Below the pieces are notes generated by a model. That model did no database searches. It was given only the letters and a program-made list of their open reading frames with translations, and had not been told where the DNA came from. From Muricoccus nepalensis (lineage in GTDB: Bacteria > Pseudomonadota > Alphaproteobacteria > Acetobacterales > Acetobacteraceae): 64,000 nucleotides of DNA. The position numbers were made by a program, and so were the translations under genes. Each line of letters begins with the position of its first letter. The first letter of the stretch is position 1. Location of the stretch: contig NZ_RCZP01000024.1 in the NCBI RefSeq assembly GCF_006438825.1, positions 1 through 64,000 of the forward strand, in the 5' to 3' direction. This document shows, piece after piece, positions 6,751 through 14,866 of the stretch.

Positions 6751-6936
6751 ATGGCTGAAGAGTACGAAAGTGGAACCCTGCCCACGGTGTCGTGGCAACT
6801 TGAGACTGCTTACAAGGCGGTAGCCGCTCTGGCCGAGTATGCTCGGTCGGCAAACCTCGAAAAAGCGGATGAGCTACTCGCTGACGTTATCGCCTTGATG
6901 GTAACTCGCGGCTCGGCCACGAGCGAAGCTGAGTGA
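6751..6936 (+). CDS. Hypothetical helical protein, 61 residues
   Basis: ATG at 6751 has GGAG seven bases upstream. The product MAEEYESGTLPTVSWQLETA continues as two helices (YKAVAALAEYARSANLEKAD and LLADVIALMV) and a short tail. It is acidic and soluble with no known motif. It diverges from the gene at 6320-6598 and may share its promoter region. Confidence 0.6.
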   Translation: MAEEYESGTLPTVSWQLETAYKAVAALAEYARSANLEKADELLADVIALMVTRGSATSEAE

Positions 6937-7145
6937 CACCGGCATTATGCCCCTTTGAAGATCCGCCTGCGCTTGTCAGGGTCGCCCCGCAACCTAAGCG
7001 CTGTCTCTGTTAGGTGTCGCGAAATCGGAGCAGGTCTGCGGTCCTGAAGCTACTATTTCTAGCGAAGAAGGACGTTTGATCTGTCTTGCTGAGCAGGCAA
7101 TCGGAGCCAAACGCACGAATTGCTATCTGCTGGGTTGCCGCTACG

Positions 7146-7427
7146 TCACAGCGAGTTCGTGACGATCTGACAGGCTTTCTGATAGCGCGCTTCGTTCCAT
7201 CGAGCGCTGCCCATAGACAGGCCTTCATCCCAATGCGCCGTCCCACGCAGGCGCGTAGCGATGTCGTGCAACGTTCTTGATTGCCGGTGAGCCGGGCAGA
7301 CCCGTTCAGCGGTCGTCAGGAGGGGTCCAACTGGCTTCAGTTCGGCGGCAAACAAGTCGTGCTCCTGCCCAAGATAGGCAACGACGGTAGCCAAACCGAA
7401 GAGGCCGGCAGTCAGCTTCAGCTTCAC
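7146..7427 (-). CDS. Exported or membrane-anchored hypothetical protein
   Basis: GTG at 7427 is preceded by AGGAAGG at ideal spacing; upstream in-frame ATGs lack a site. The N-terminus VKLKLTAGLFGLATVVAYLG is a basic-hydrophobic signal or anchor. The remaining 70 residues are polar, with two cysteines (ERVCPAH and KACQI) that could form a disulphide outside the cytoplasm, and a helical region around SRTLHDIATRLRG. No family was recognised. Confidence 0.6.
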   Translation of the reverse strand: MKLKLTAGLFGLATVVAYLGQEHDLFAAELKPVGPLLTTAERVCPAHRQSRTLHDIATRLRGTAHWDEGLSMGSARWNEARYQKACQIVTNSL

Positions 7428-7630
7428 AAAACGCCTTCCTGAAATGACTTGATGCGAGTGCCCGTGAGGCATGCCCCGCAACCTGTGCAGCGGCATACCG
7501 GCTGGAGATGCTTGCGGAAAGGGCGGCTGCTGAGACAATTGTGCGTTCGCTCAAGGAGAACGATCTTATCGTTTTGCCAAGCGTAACCTCCTTACGAACG
7601 CCGATTGTCACACATCGGCCCGCCAGGAAA

Positions 7631-7978
7631 TCAGCCGGGCGAACCCCCTCTAAGTTCCGGCATCTGCCAGAAGTCGCCTTCGGCGTGGCTCAGTGGTGGT
7701 GGGAGAAGCGGCGAACTGGCCACGTCAGCTTTCGCGCGCAAGCTGCGTGGGCGGCCAGGTGGCCCAAGTGCGGGCGCCTTAGCGGGCGGTTCGGCAGCCC
7801 AGATGTCGCCCACCTCAGGCTGCAGTGTCTCGAGCCCATCAGCTCGCCCAGTGATCTGCCTCATCGTGGACAGGTTGGACGGTAGCGATGACGACGTGGA
7901 CGCCCCTCCATATGGAGCGCCGCAACCTGCCACCAGCAGCAGGCCAAAGGTTGAGATCTGTCGCAGCGCTTTACTCAT
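7631..7978 (-). CDS. Small lipoprotein
   Basis: The 115-residue product starts MSKALRQISTFGLLLVAGCG, a type II signal peptide with the lipobox LVAGC, so Cys-19 would be lipidated after cleavage. After a Ser/Gly linker comes GLETLQPEVGDIWAAEPPAK, which resembles the LxPExGxxW segment of small lipoproteins seen in Acetobacteraceae. The C-terminal third is proline-rich and poorly structured. The protein probably sits in the outer or inner membrane, facing the periplasm. Role unknown. Confidence 0.7.
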   Translation of the reverse strand: MSKALRQISTFGLLLVAGCGAPYGGASTSSSLPSNLSTMRQITGRADGLETLQPEVGDIWAAEPPAKAPALGPPGRPRSLRAKADVASSPLLPPPLSHAEGDFWQMPELRGGSPG

Positions 7979-8096
7979 GCCTGATCACTCAATGCGCTCG
8001 GTCTCCCAAGGCCTAGCTACGCTCTCAAAGGCTCTGGCCGAGCTGGCATCTCCAACCTTGCCCGATGCACCTCGTCAATCGAGAGCAAAGCATAAA

Positions 8097-8226
8097 GCAC
8101 CCCCCGATGACCCCCTGATGCCCCCCCGATGCCTCAAAAATGGAACGTCTGGCACCCGTCAGAACAGCAAGAGGAAACAGAAACTTACAAGGCACCCCCC
8201 TGATGACCCCCGATGACCCCCGATGC
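8097..8226. repeat. Two clusters of GATG(A)CCCCC direct repeats
   Basis: Cluster one (8097-8133) and cluster two (8191-8226) each hold three units of the form CCCCC-GATG-A; cluster two reads GATGACCCCCGATGACCCCC then GATGCC. About 65 bases separate the clusters. They lie 150-280 bases left of the distal att copy. Direct repeats in this position are typical arm-type binding sites of tyrosine recombinases, so they may belong to a second element on the left side of the same tRNA site. Repeats and spacers are too short and GC-simple for CRISPR. Confidence 0.5.
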
Positions 8227-8308
8227 CTTCTTACCCTTACGGGTGTGAGGAAAGTGTATGTGTATAGGGCGCATGCAGCGCATCCCCTGGTGGGGGTAGC
8301 GCCGTCGC

Positions 8309-8330
8309 ATTGTGGGGTAAATTGTGGGGT
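8309..8330. repeat. Direct repeat ATTGTGGGGT x2
   Basis: ATTGTGGGGT occurs at 8309-8318 and 8321-8330 with a 12-base period, the same spacing as the AAGTTGGGAC pair on the other side of the att copy. A further recombinase arm site is possible, facing the left-hand region. Confidence 0.35.
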
Positions 8331-8374
8331 TCCGGCAGGCTGCGTCGCAAAAACGCTGACGCCATCACGCAAGG

Positions 8375-8422
8375 TGGCGTCCCCAAGGGGATTCGAACCC
8401 CTGTTACCGCCGTGAGAGGGCG
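8375..8422. repeat. Attachment site, distal copy (tRNA-Glu 3' fragment)
   Basis: Identical over 48 bp to 18113-18160: it holds CCA, the acceptor 3' strand, T arm and anticodon arm of tRNA-Glu as seen on the minus strand, then diverges exactly after the anticodon stem. It is a displaced 3' tRNA fragment and cannot form a functional tRNA. Confidence 0.9.
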
Positions 8423-8525
8423 TAGACATTGGGCTCTCGTATCGGCTATACCGTTCCAGAGAGACATCAAAATCAGCGATTTAGCGTCTCTCTGTCTCAT
8501 GGCTGGCAGGCTTGGCGTTGCTGGC

Positions 8526-8547
8526 AAGTTGGGACGTAAGTTGGGAC
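8526..8547. repeat. Candidate integrase arm sites, left end
   Basis: AAGTTGGGAC occurs at 8526-8535 and 8538-8547, a 12-base period, directly upstream of the integrase start. Near-identical repeats lie inside the right end at 18056-18078. Matching short direct repeats at both ends of an integrated element are what is expected of arm-type integrase sites; the placement could also let the integrase repress its own gene. Confidence 0.5.
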
Positions 8548-8560
8548 GGGATCGGGTAGG

Positions 8561-9973
8561 ATGGCAAAGGCAGCGGCAGCGGTGGTGACCACAAGCAAGG
8601 CCCCGGCGAGCGGGCCCGGGCGCCGGACGGCCGGGATAGACACCCCGGCGAAGCGGGGGCGGCTTGCTGTCCACCGGAACCCCTACTGGCAGGCGTGCGG
8701 CGCGGGGCGCGGCGGGGTGAGCCTTGGCTACCGCAAGCCGACCGCCGGGGCCGGGACATGGATCGCGCGCCTGATCCGGGACGGCCACCGGGCCGAGCAT
8801 CGGCTAGGACAGGCGGACGACGCAGGGGCCGCCCCCGGCGCCCTGCCCTACGGCGCGGCCCTCACAGAAGCCCTGGCATGGGCCGCGCGGCGCGCTGGCG
8901 CCAACTCCGAGCGCGCAGACCGCGCCACGGAGCCGCTCACGGTCCGAACGGCCGTTGCCGCCTACGTGGCCGACCGCAAGGCTCGCAACCCCGAGAACGG
9001 GCGCGACGCCGAAACGCGGCTCACGAAGCACTTGCTGGCGGCAAAGATTGCGGACCGGCCACTGGCGGACCTGACGGACGCCGACATGGCGGGTTGGGTG
9101 CGCGCGCTGGATGGTATCGCGCCCGCCACGGTCGCGCGGCTGCTGAACGACACGAAAGCGGCCCTGCACCAAGCGGCCGAAACCCACCACCGCCTCTTGC
9201 CGGCCGGCTGGCGGGACATGCTGGCGCGTGGGTTGCGCCGCGGAGCCGCAGCGCACGCCAAAGCGCAGCCGCCCGCCGCAGCCCACCAGCGGCCGTTCCT
9301 GTCCCTGGCGGACGTGCGGGCCCTCGTCGCGGCGGCGGGCGAGCAGGATGAGGACGGGGACTTCTCCCGGCTTGTCGCGGTGCTGGCACAGACGGGCGCC
9401 CGCTTCTCGCAGGTTGTGCGGTTGACGGTGGCGGACGTGACCGAGGATCGGGGGAACCCAGCGCGCGTGCGCCTGATGATGCCGAGTAGCCGCAAGGGCC
9501 GGCCGGGGAACAGCAAGGCGACGCACTACCCTGTAGCCATCGGTGCCGACCTGTTGACGCTGCTGCGGCCTGCTATGGCGGGCCGCGGGGGGCACGAGCC
9601 ACTGTTGACCCGCTGGCACCACCGGCAACACGCAGGGGACAAGGAGACAGGGCGCGCGCCGCGCTGGGTGAAGGACCGTCGCGAGCCCTGGCACAAGGCG
9701 GCCGACATGGCCCGCCCGTGGGCCCGGGCCGTTGCCGCCGCAGGGCTGCCCCCGAGCGTCACGCCCTACCGGCTGCGGGACGCGAGCATCATTCGCGCCC
9801 TGACGGACGGGCGGCTATCAGTGCAGCACGTCGCCAAGCTTCACGACACATCGGCCGCCATGATCGAGCGGCACTACGCCAGCCACATCGCGGACGCGAT
9901 GACAGACGCAGCGCACAGCGCTGTCGTGTCTATCGTGAGCGCGCCGGCCGTGACGCTGCGCGCAGTGGGCTGA
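8561..9973 (+). CDS. Tyrosine recombinase (site-specific integrase)
   Basis: A 470-residue integrase, likely to integrate and excise the surrounding element at tRNA-Glu. Residues 1-120 are basic and may include the arm-binding domain; about 127-225 form the core-binding (SAM-like) domain; 246-455 form the catalytic domain. Visible catalytic residues are Arg-281 in TGARFSQVV, a Lys near 312 in SSRKG, Arg-406 in YRLRD, His-428 in AKLHDTS, and the nucleophile Tyr-439 in IERHY. The first position of the usual HxxR is Tyr-403, an uncommon but tolerated substitution. Like most tRNA integrases it sits next to one attachment site and reads inward. Confidence 0.9.
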   Translation: MAKAAAAVVTTSKAPASGPGRRTAGIDTPAKRGRLAVHRNPYWQACGAGRGGVSLGYRKPTAGAGTWIARLIRDGHRAEHRLGQADDAGAAPGALPYGAALTEALAWAARRAGANSERADRATEPLTVRTAVAAYVADRKARNPENGRDAETRLTKHLLAAKIADRPLADLTDADMAGWVRALDGIAPATVARLLNDTKAALHQAAETHHRLLPAGWRDMLARGLRRGAAAHAKAQPPAAAHQRPFLSLADVRALVAAAGEQDEDGDFSRLVAVLAQTGARFSQVVRLTVADVTEDRGNPARVRLMMPSSRKGRPGNSKATHYPVAIGADLLTLLRPAMAGRGGHEPLLTRWHHRQHAGDKETGRAPRWVKDRREPWHKAADMARPWARAVAAAGLPPSVTPYRLRDASIIRALTDGRLSVQHVAKLHDTSAAMIERHYASHIADAMTDAAHSAVVSIVSAPAVTLRAVG

Positions 9974-10371
9974 CGATCGACGACCCGGCACCGAAGAAAA
10001 ACGTATGGCTGGCCAACTTTTTTCACCGCTCCCGTCCACGGAAGGGAGGGGCCGAACCGGCAGCCGCACCCATGCAAACAGGGCAATAGCCGCAGCTCGA
10101 CCTCGATCTTAATGCCCCGATGCCCCTCTTGCTCGGTATACATCACACCCTTAACTCTCACTTGCGTGATGGAGCCGCTAAACCGGACCGCTTGGCGCCG
10201 GTTGCTTCGATCAAACACGGCGCACGCTGCCCCGGCGGAGGGCAGCGAACGGAGCAGTCAACGGCCGGACTGCTGCGGCGGCCACGAGCGACCCGAACCA
10301 CCCTCGCCCCGTCAAGGGGCCGGCCCTGTGGCAGCGCGGAGGGGCGCGGCCGACGCTTTCACGAGGCTCAC
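9974..10371. other. Gap between integrase and HTH gene
   Basis: About 400 bases with no supported gene. Short frames exist but lack ribosome sites, and their composition follows the local G+C. A direct repeat or promoter could not be picked out. Confidence 0.4.
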
Positions 10372-10656
10372 ATGAGGCCGCAGAACCCAATCGCGACGCT
10401 CCCTTGGCGGGAGTGCGCCAACGTCCCTATCGCGACGGCCGCGCAGATCATCGGGTGCAGCCCCGGGCGCATCTACGCCCTCGCTACCGAGGGCTGCATG
10501 GACTTGGTGAAGCTGGCAGGGCGGACGCTTGTGCCGGTGGAGAGCCTAACCCGCTTCCTTGATGCGGCCGAGCCCTACCGTCCTGACGGTAGCCGGCCGC
10601 GTGGTGCGTCGCTCACGCGCGCCCGGGCGCGTGCTGCACGGCCGGCCGACGCCTGA
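10372..10656 (+). CDS. Excisionase/AlpA-like helix-turn-helix protein
   Basis: ATG at 10372 has GAGG seven bases upstream; the longer frame from 10120 is rejected. The 94-residue product holds a MerR-type HTH at about 18-62: VPIATAAQIIGCSPGRIYAL, then a turn, KLAGRTLVPVESLTRFLDAA. This is the layout of excisionase-family proteins, where the second strand carries the R-x-L-V-P-x-x-S-L motif. The C-terminus is a basic Arg/Ala tail. Next to an integrase, the natural role is directing excision or repressing the integrase. Confidence 0.75.
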   Translation: MRPQNPIATLPWRECANVPIATAAQIIGCSPGRIYALATEGCMDLVKLAGRTLVPVESLTRFLDAAEPYRPDGSRPRGASLTRARARAARPADA

Positions 10657-10722
10657 GCCGCAGCGGCCACCGCCGGCCATGCGCGGCCGGCGCGGGGCGC
10701 GTCAGGGCGGCGCGTGACGCGG

Positions 10723-11505
10723 CTATGGTCGCCGCTCGGCGTGCAGCTCGACCAGCCATTCGGAGAGGCCAATTTGCCCTGCCAGGTAAGCCGCATAGGC
10801 GAGCGCCACGCGCTCCCGTGCGACTTCGCCCGCCACGCCCGCGAGGAACGGCGCCAGCGCGTTGGCATGGGCCGCCAATGCAGCCCGGCCGGGCGCACGA
10901 AGCCCGTTCAACAATTCCGCCATGGAGGGCGGCCCCTTGGCGCCCGACGCCGAACCCGCGCGTCCGGGGCGCTGCCACGCCCCCGTCGCATATCCTGTGT
11001 CCCGCTGGCGGCGCCGGGAGTTCGACGCCGGCTGCCCGGCCACGTAGAGCGCCGTGTCCCCATCCATGTCCCGCGGCGCCCATCCGGCCGGCGGCGGCTC
11101 GCATGCACGCACGCGCTCCCGCAGCCCGGCCAGCGCGGCCGTCCAGATCGTCGGGTGCGGCTTCCCGTCCATCCAGGCGCGGCGCCACCGCCATCGCAGC
11201 CAGTCCAGCACGGAGGGCGGCAGCCATTCTGGCGGCTGCCCGGCGCGCTCTATCTCGACCCGCATGGCCTCGTTCTGCACGGCCGACAGCGCCAGCGTCG
11301 CGCCGTGGGCCCAGGGATCGCGCTTCCAGGCCCGCCGCTGCGCGTTGGCGGCGGCACGGGCACGAGAGGGCGGCTTAGCGAGGGCACGGCCCGAGTGCCG
11401 CCGGCAGCGCCCTGTAGCCGTGGTGGCCGGGGCGCGGCAGGGCTGCCCGTTCTTGCGCGTCGCGCCACACCGGGAGCACCCGGGGGCGCCGAAGCGGGTG
11501 GACAT
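10723..11505 (-). CDS. HGG-motif-like hypothetical protein of mobile elements
   Basis: Near the N-terminus lies GCSRCGATRKNGQPCRAPA followed by GRCRRHSG. This C-x-x-CGA...G-x-PCR-x-PA...GRC-x-x-H pattern is shared with the HGGxSTGxxT proteins common in prophages and islands, where four ligands probably hold a zinc. Residues 80-260 are helical and basic, without known motifs. ATG 11505 (260 residues) places the motif at the very start, as in relatives; in-frame ATGs up to 11679 are possible. The gene converges with the HTH gene. Function unknown; possibly DNA binding or packaging-related. Confidence 0.65.
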   Translation of the reverse strand: MSTRFGAPGCSRCGATRKNGQPCRAPATTATGRCRRHSGRALAKPPSRARAAANAQRRAWKRDPWAHGATLALSAVQNEAMRVEIERAGQPPEWLPPSVLDWLRWRWRRAWMDGKPHPTIWTAALAGLRERVRACEPPPAGWAPRDMDGDTALYVAGQPASNSRRRQRDTGYATGAWQRPGRAGSASGAKGPPSMAELLNGLRAPGRAALAAHANALAPFLAGVAGEVARERVALAYAAYLAGQIGLSEWLVELHAERRP

Positions 11506-11752
11506 GCCGGCGGCGGTCAATGAAGCTCGGTGGGCCGCGTTAGCGAAGCCCCGAAGCAGGTATTGCGCGTTCGCGGTCATGGCATGGAAGTGGGGTGGGG
11601 ATGCGAGCGGTGCCATGCATGGGCGCGAAGCGCATGGCGGCCGGTTGGTGGCCCTGGCCGGCCGGGCAGAACACGCCACACGCTGCGACGTTGGCCACTC
11701 ATCCCGGCCGCAGAAAGGGTCGCCGGCGGATCATCCTGGCCGCGCACCCCAG

Positions 11753-12118
11753 ATGACAACTGGCAAGCAGCTCCGCGAGATCGGGCGTGAGCCCTACCCG
11801 CCGGCGACTCCGGGCCGCGTGTGGATCGTGGAGCTGACCTACTCGGCTGGGGGGCCGCCCACCGGGGAGTTGCGCACCGGCACGTGCAGCTCGGCCGAGC
11901 GCTTGGCGCGCGACATGCTGAACCCGTCACGGCCCCTGCCGCCGGGCTTCCCGCGCCCCATCAGGGCTGTCGTTCGGCGTGGCAGCGGCAGCACTGATCC
12001 CGGCCGCACCTTCCTGCCGGGGCAGCAGAGGCCCATGGATACCTCTGGGCCGGCCCAAGGCCCACTCGCTCCGCCCGGCCGCTTAGCGAGTGTCTGGCGC
12101 GCCTTGCGAGACTTCTAG
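11753..12118 (+). CDS. Hypothetical protein of the island
   Basis: The frame from ATG 11753 encodes 121 residues starting MTTGKQLREIGREPYPPATP, then a beta-like stretch GRVWIVELTYSAGGPPTGEL and CSSAERLARDMLNPSRPLPP. The C-terminal half is rich in Pro, Gly and Arg. Codon position bias is plausible, but the frame is open much further upstream through a divergent region, and no strong ribosome site is seen. No family was recognised. It is placed here because its first 60 residues look like a folded domain. Confidence 0.45.
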   Translation: MTTGKQLREIGREPYPPATPGRVWIVELTYSAGGPPTGELRTGTCSSAERLARDMLNPSRPLPPGFPRPIRAVVRRGSGSTDPGRTFLPGQQRPMDTSGPAQGPLAPPGRLASVWRALRDF

Positions 12119-13510
12119 CCCCCTTTTGCCGCGCATGACCGGGTCAGGGCATCAGCCGCCTTCCTGATGCGGGCGCCAGACAGTTTCCAGAAATGACGCT
12201 TGTTCCGGCACACGCCTCCGAGGCGGCGCCCGTTCCTACGACCTGAAAACCCCGCGGCGACCCGACTGACCGGAAGCTGTCTCGGGCGGGTGCCGCCCGC
12301 GCCGCAGGCGAGGGCGGGGGCCCCACCGAGAGAGGGCCCGCGACGCCGCAAGCCGGGCGCCAAAATCGTCTAATCGAACTTTCTCACCTACTACCCTCTG
12401 GGTTTCCCCTAGCCCTGCGGTCTAGGGGAACGCAGAAGCTAGTGGGCTAGAGTGGTATGTCTTATCGGCCTTATTCCCTACGGGTATTAGGGGCGCCGTT
12501 TGTTGCGCTGTCAATAGAAATTGAACAGTCTCGCGCGACAAACTTCTTCGAAGTTGCGCGATCGACACGGCCATGGCTCGAATCCAGCGTGTCGTTTATG
12601 CCCTGACGACGGCGGGGCACATGGTCCAGCCCGCCTCCAAACGATTGATCGTTTCACCCAATACTGAACCATGCCCGACCCGAAGTTGGGAGCGGCGAAA
12701 GTTTATGAGCCTTTATGGGAGGCCAACGGGCCGGCGCGGCGGGCTACCCTCCGGGGGGGCGGGGGGGGCGGCCGTGGCTCGGCCACAGAGGGCGCCGCAC
12801 CGTATGGCGCCTGCTCTCCCAAGGCGCGCTTATACCAACCGCCTTGGTGGATGACCGGTTTGGGTGGGAAGCGGCTGTAGAAGACCGTGGCCCGAATGTC
12901 CGCTTTACCCTCCTGAACGGAAGGGGGACTAGGCCGCATCGTCTGGTGCCTAACAGCATGGTCTGGCCGGAAGCGGACAGTCCGCTTCGAAACGCGCAGG
13001 CTGTCGGAGCGGCAGTATCCCTTGCCAGCCGCTCTCGCCCCAAGGCGAATCCCAAATAAGTGCTTGGGCTCGGGCTGCCGGACGCTCCGTCGCCGTATAA
13101 CCCCGTTACCGCACCGGCTAGGCCACATGGCCGAGCACCCACAACGCGCGCCCTCCTCTGCATAGCTTGATCGATTTGAATATGCCGTCAAACAGGTAGG
13201 GGATACCGGTGCGCGCCAACACCAAAGCGATCGGCCGGCGAGGCGGGCGGTAAAAGCGCCGCCCACCGGGCGAAAAGAGCGCCGGTCGCGGCGGTGCCAC
13301 GGCCAGCAGACATGACGGTGCGCGGAAGGGGACGCCGCCCCGTCATCCCGACCAGGCGCATGCTGCCCATCTGCCGGCCGCCCCTCGGCGATCACGGGGC
13401 GCGCCCCATGCGGATCGTTGGATGCTGTGCGCATCGTTGAGCTATGCGTTAAGTAGGTTCATCCGCGCCCGCGCATCGTCGCAGGCCGAGCTAGAGAGGC
13501 AGACGCCCGA
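12119..13510. other. 1.4 kb non-coding region of the island with inverted repeats
   Basis: No credible gene. Two inverted repeats stand out. TTCCCCTAG (12404-12412) and CTAGGGGAA (12422-12430) are perfect 9 bp arms around a 9-base loop. CTGTCAAT-AGAA-ATTGAACAG (12509-12529) is a near-perfect operator-like palindrome and contains a TTGACA on the minus strand. Local A+T is higher near 12360-12540 than in the rest of the island. Long frames on both strands from 12600 to 13430 seem to be composition artefacts or gene remnants. Confidence 0.5.
12404..12430. repeat. Perfect 9 bp inverted repeat in the island
   Basis: TTCCCCTAG / CTAGGGGAA with loop CCCTGCGGT. It could be a protein-binding site or a hairpin terminator; there is no T-run. 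It lies in the most A+T-rich part of the element. Confidence 0.5.
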
Positions 13511-14860
13511 ATGGCGACCCGCGAGGAACTTCGGAAGCTCTATAAGGACCTTCGGCCTGACGTTCCGCTGGAACCCGGCAGCGAATTCTACGAGCCGATC
13601 TACACCGAGCACCCCGAGCTCGGCCTCGAGGATCCGGTAAGCCGGATGGCGACCCTGGTCGAGTTCGACGGGATCGAGAGCGTGCGGCTCTTCTCGGGTT
13701 TCCGCGGCTCCGGCAAGACGACCGAGTTGAAGCGGCTGAAGCGCGATCTGGAGGCGGATGGCTATGTCGTGCTCTACGCGGATGCCCTGGACTATGTAAA
13801 CGCGGTCGAACCGATCGACATCGCGGAATTGCTGCTCGCCCTAGCCGGGGCGTTCGGCGAGGCGGTCGAGCGGGAGTTCGGGAAGGACATCCACCGGGAG
13901 AGCATCTGGGACCGCACCCTTCGATTCCTCCGCACAGACGTTGCGGCCACGGAAGTGGCGCTGAAGGCGGAGGTCGGCGTCCCTGGTGCCCTCAAGGTCG
14001 GGGCCGATCTGAAATTCGCTCTGCGCGCGGCGTCGAGCTTCAAGCTGAAGCTGCAACAGCTTCTCGCGTCACGGCTGCGGGAGCTAAAGGAGGATGTGGA
14101 CGCATTCTTCGAGGAGGGCGTGAAAGCGATCCGCGCCAGCCGCGGACGAGACGTCCGCATCGTGTTCATTTTCGACTCGCTCGAGCAACTGCGCGGCACC
14201 TTGCAGAACGAGCAGGCGGTGATCCAGAGCGTCGAGCGTGTGTTCGCCAGCCATTTCGATACCCTGCGCTTTCCCTACATCCACACCGTCTACACGGTTC
14301 CGCCCTGGCTGAAATTCGTCCTGCCCAACACGGTGCAGATCACGCTGCTGTCCACCGTGCATCTCTGGAACAACGACGAGGCACGGTCGCATTGCAAGCC
14401 GGCCTGGGACGCCTTCCGCTCCGCGGTGCGGCGCCGGTTCGGGGACGCCGGCGCGGCGGTGCTGTTCGGCGACGATCATGCGCAGCAGATCGACCGTCTG
14501 ATCGGGTGCTGCGGCGGACACTTCCGCGACCTATTGCGCCTGCTCCAGGACACCGTTGTCCGGGCGACCTCCTCGCTGGCCGGGGACCCGGCCGCGCGGG
14601 TCACCGAGGCGATCAACGCCGCGCGGCGCGACTTCCTGCCGGTCGCGGTCGAGGACGCGCGGTGGCTGGCGCGCATCGGCGAGCATCGGGAGACCCTGCT
14701 GCCCGACACCGACGCCGAAACCGTGAACCGCCTGACGCGATTTCTCGACTGCCATGCCGTGCTCTACTTCGTGAACGGCGATGAATGGTACGACACACAT
14801 CCGCTAATCCGACAGGAGGTCGCCGATGTCGTCGCGAAGAACCCCGTGCAGCGAGACTGA
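13511..14860 (+). CDS. P-loop ATPase (AAA/KAP-like), partner of the TPR protein
   Basis: 449 residues, ATG at 13511 behind GAGAGGC. Walker A is GFRGSGKTT (63-71). Walker B is IVFIFDSLEQ (217-226). GGHFRDLLRLL (335-345) resembles the sensor-2 region of Orc/Cdc6- and KAP-like ATPases. The end, about 376-440, looks like a winged helix with LYFVNGDEWYDTHPLIRQ. Residues 100-210 form a long insert, partly coiled coil (RLRELKEDVDAFFEEGVKAI), between the Walker motifs. No membrane span or nuclease motif is present. The TPR gene starts six bases after the stop, so the two are co-translated. A conflict or defence ATPase is likely; helicase or partition roles are not supported. Confidence 0.8.
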   Translation: MATREELRKLYKDLRPDVPLEPGSEFYEPIYTEHPELGLEDPVSRMATLVEFDGIESVRLFSGFRGSGKTTELKRLKRDLEADGYVVLYADALDYVNAVEPIDIAELLLALAGAFGEAVEREFGKDIHRESIWDRTLRFLRTDVAATEVALKAEVGVPGALKVGADLKFALRAASSFKLKLQQLLASRLRELKEDVDAFFEEGVKAIRASRGRDVRIVFIFDSLEQLRGTLQNEQAVIQSVERVFASHFDTLRFPYIHTVYTVPPWLKFVLPNTVQITLLSTVHLWNNDEARSHCKPAWDAFRSAVRRRFGDAGAAVLFGDDHAQQIDRLIGCCGGHFRDLLRLLQDTVVRATSSLAGDPAARVTEAINAARRDFLPVAVEDARWLARIGEHRETLLPDTDAETVNRLTRFLDCHAVLYFVNGDEWYDTHPLIRQEVADVVAKNPVQRD

Positions 14861-14866
14861 CCCTCG

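Noticed and set aside
7508-7885. A 125-residue + strand gene opposite the lipoprotein
   Set aside because: No ribosome site, and its second half is a shadow of the lipoprotein gene, which has a clear signal and lipobox.
8097-8226. CRISPR array
   Set aside because: Repeat units are about 10 bases, spacers are absent or one or two bases, and there are no cas genes.
8375-8422. A second functional tRNA gene
   Set aside because: Only the 3' part of the tRNA is present. The D arm and 5' acceptor strand are missing, so it is an attachment-site remnant.
12703-13434. A 243-residue minus-strand gene in the island
   Set aside because: No ribosome site, low-complexity basic composition and no known motif. 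It may contain remnants but is not supported as a gene.
13511-14860. ParA/helicase or conjugation ATPase
   Set aside because: No deviant Walker A, helicase motifs or TraG/VirB4 features; neighbouring genes give no support.
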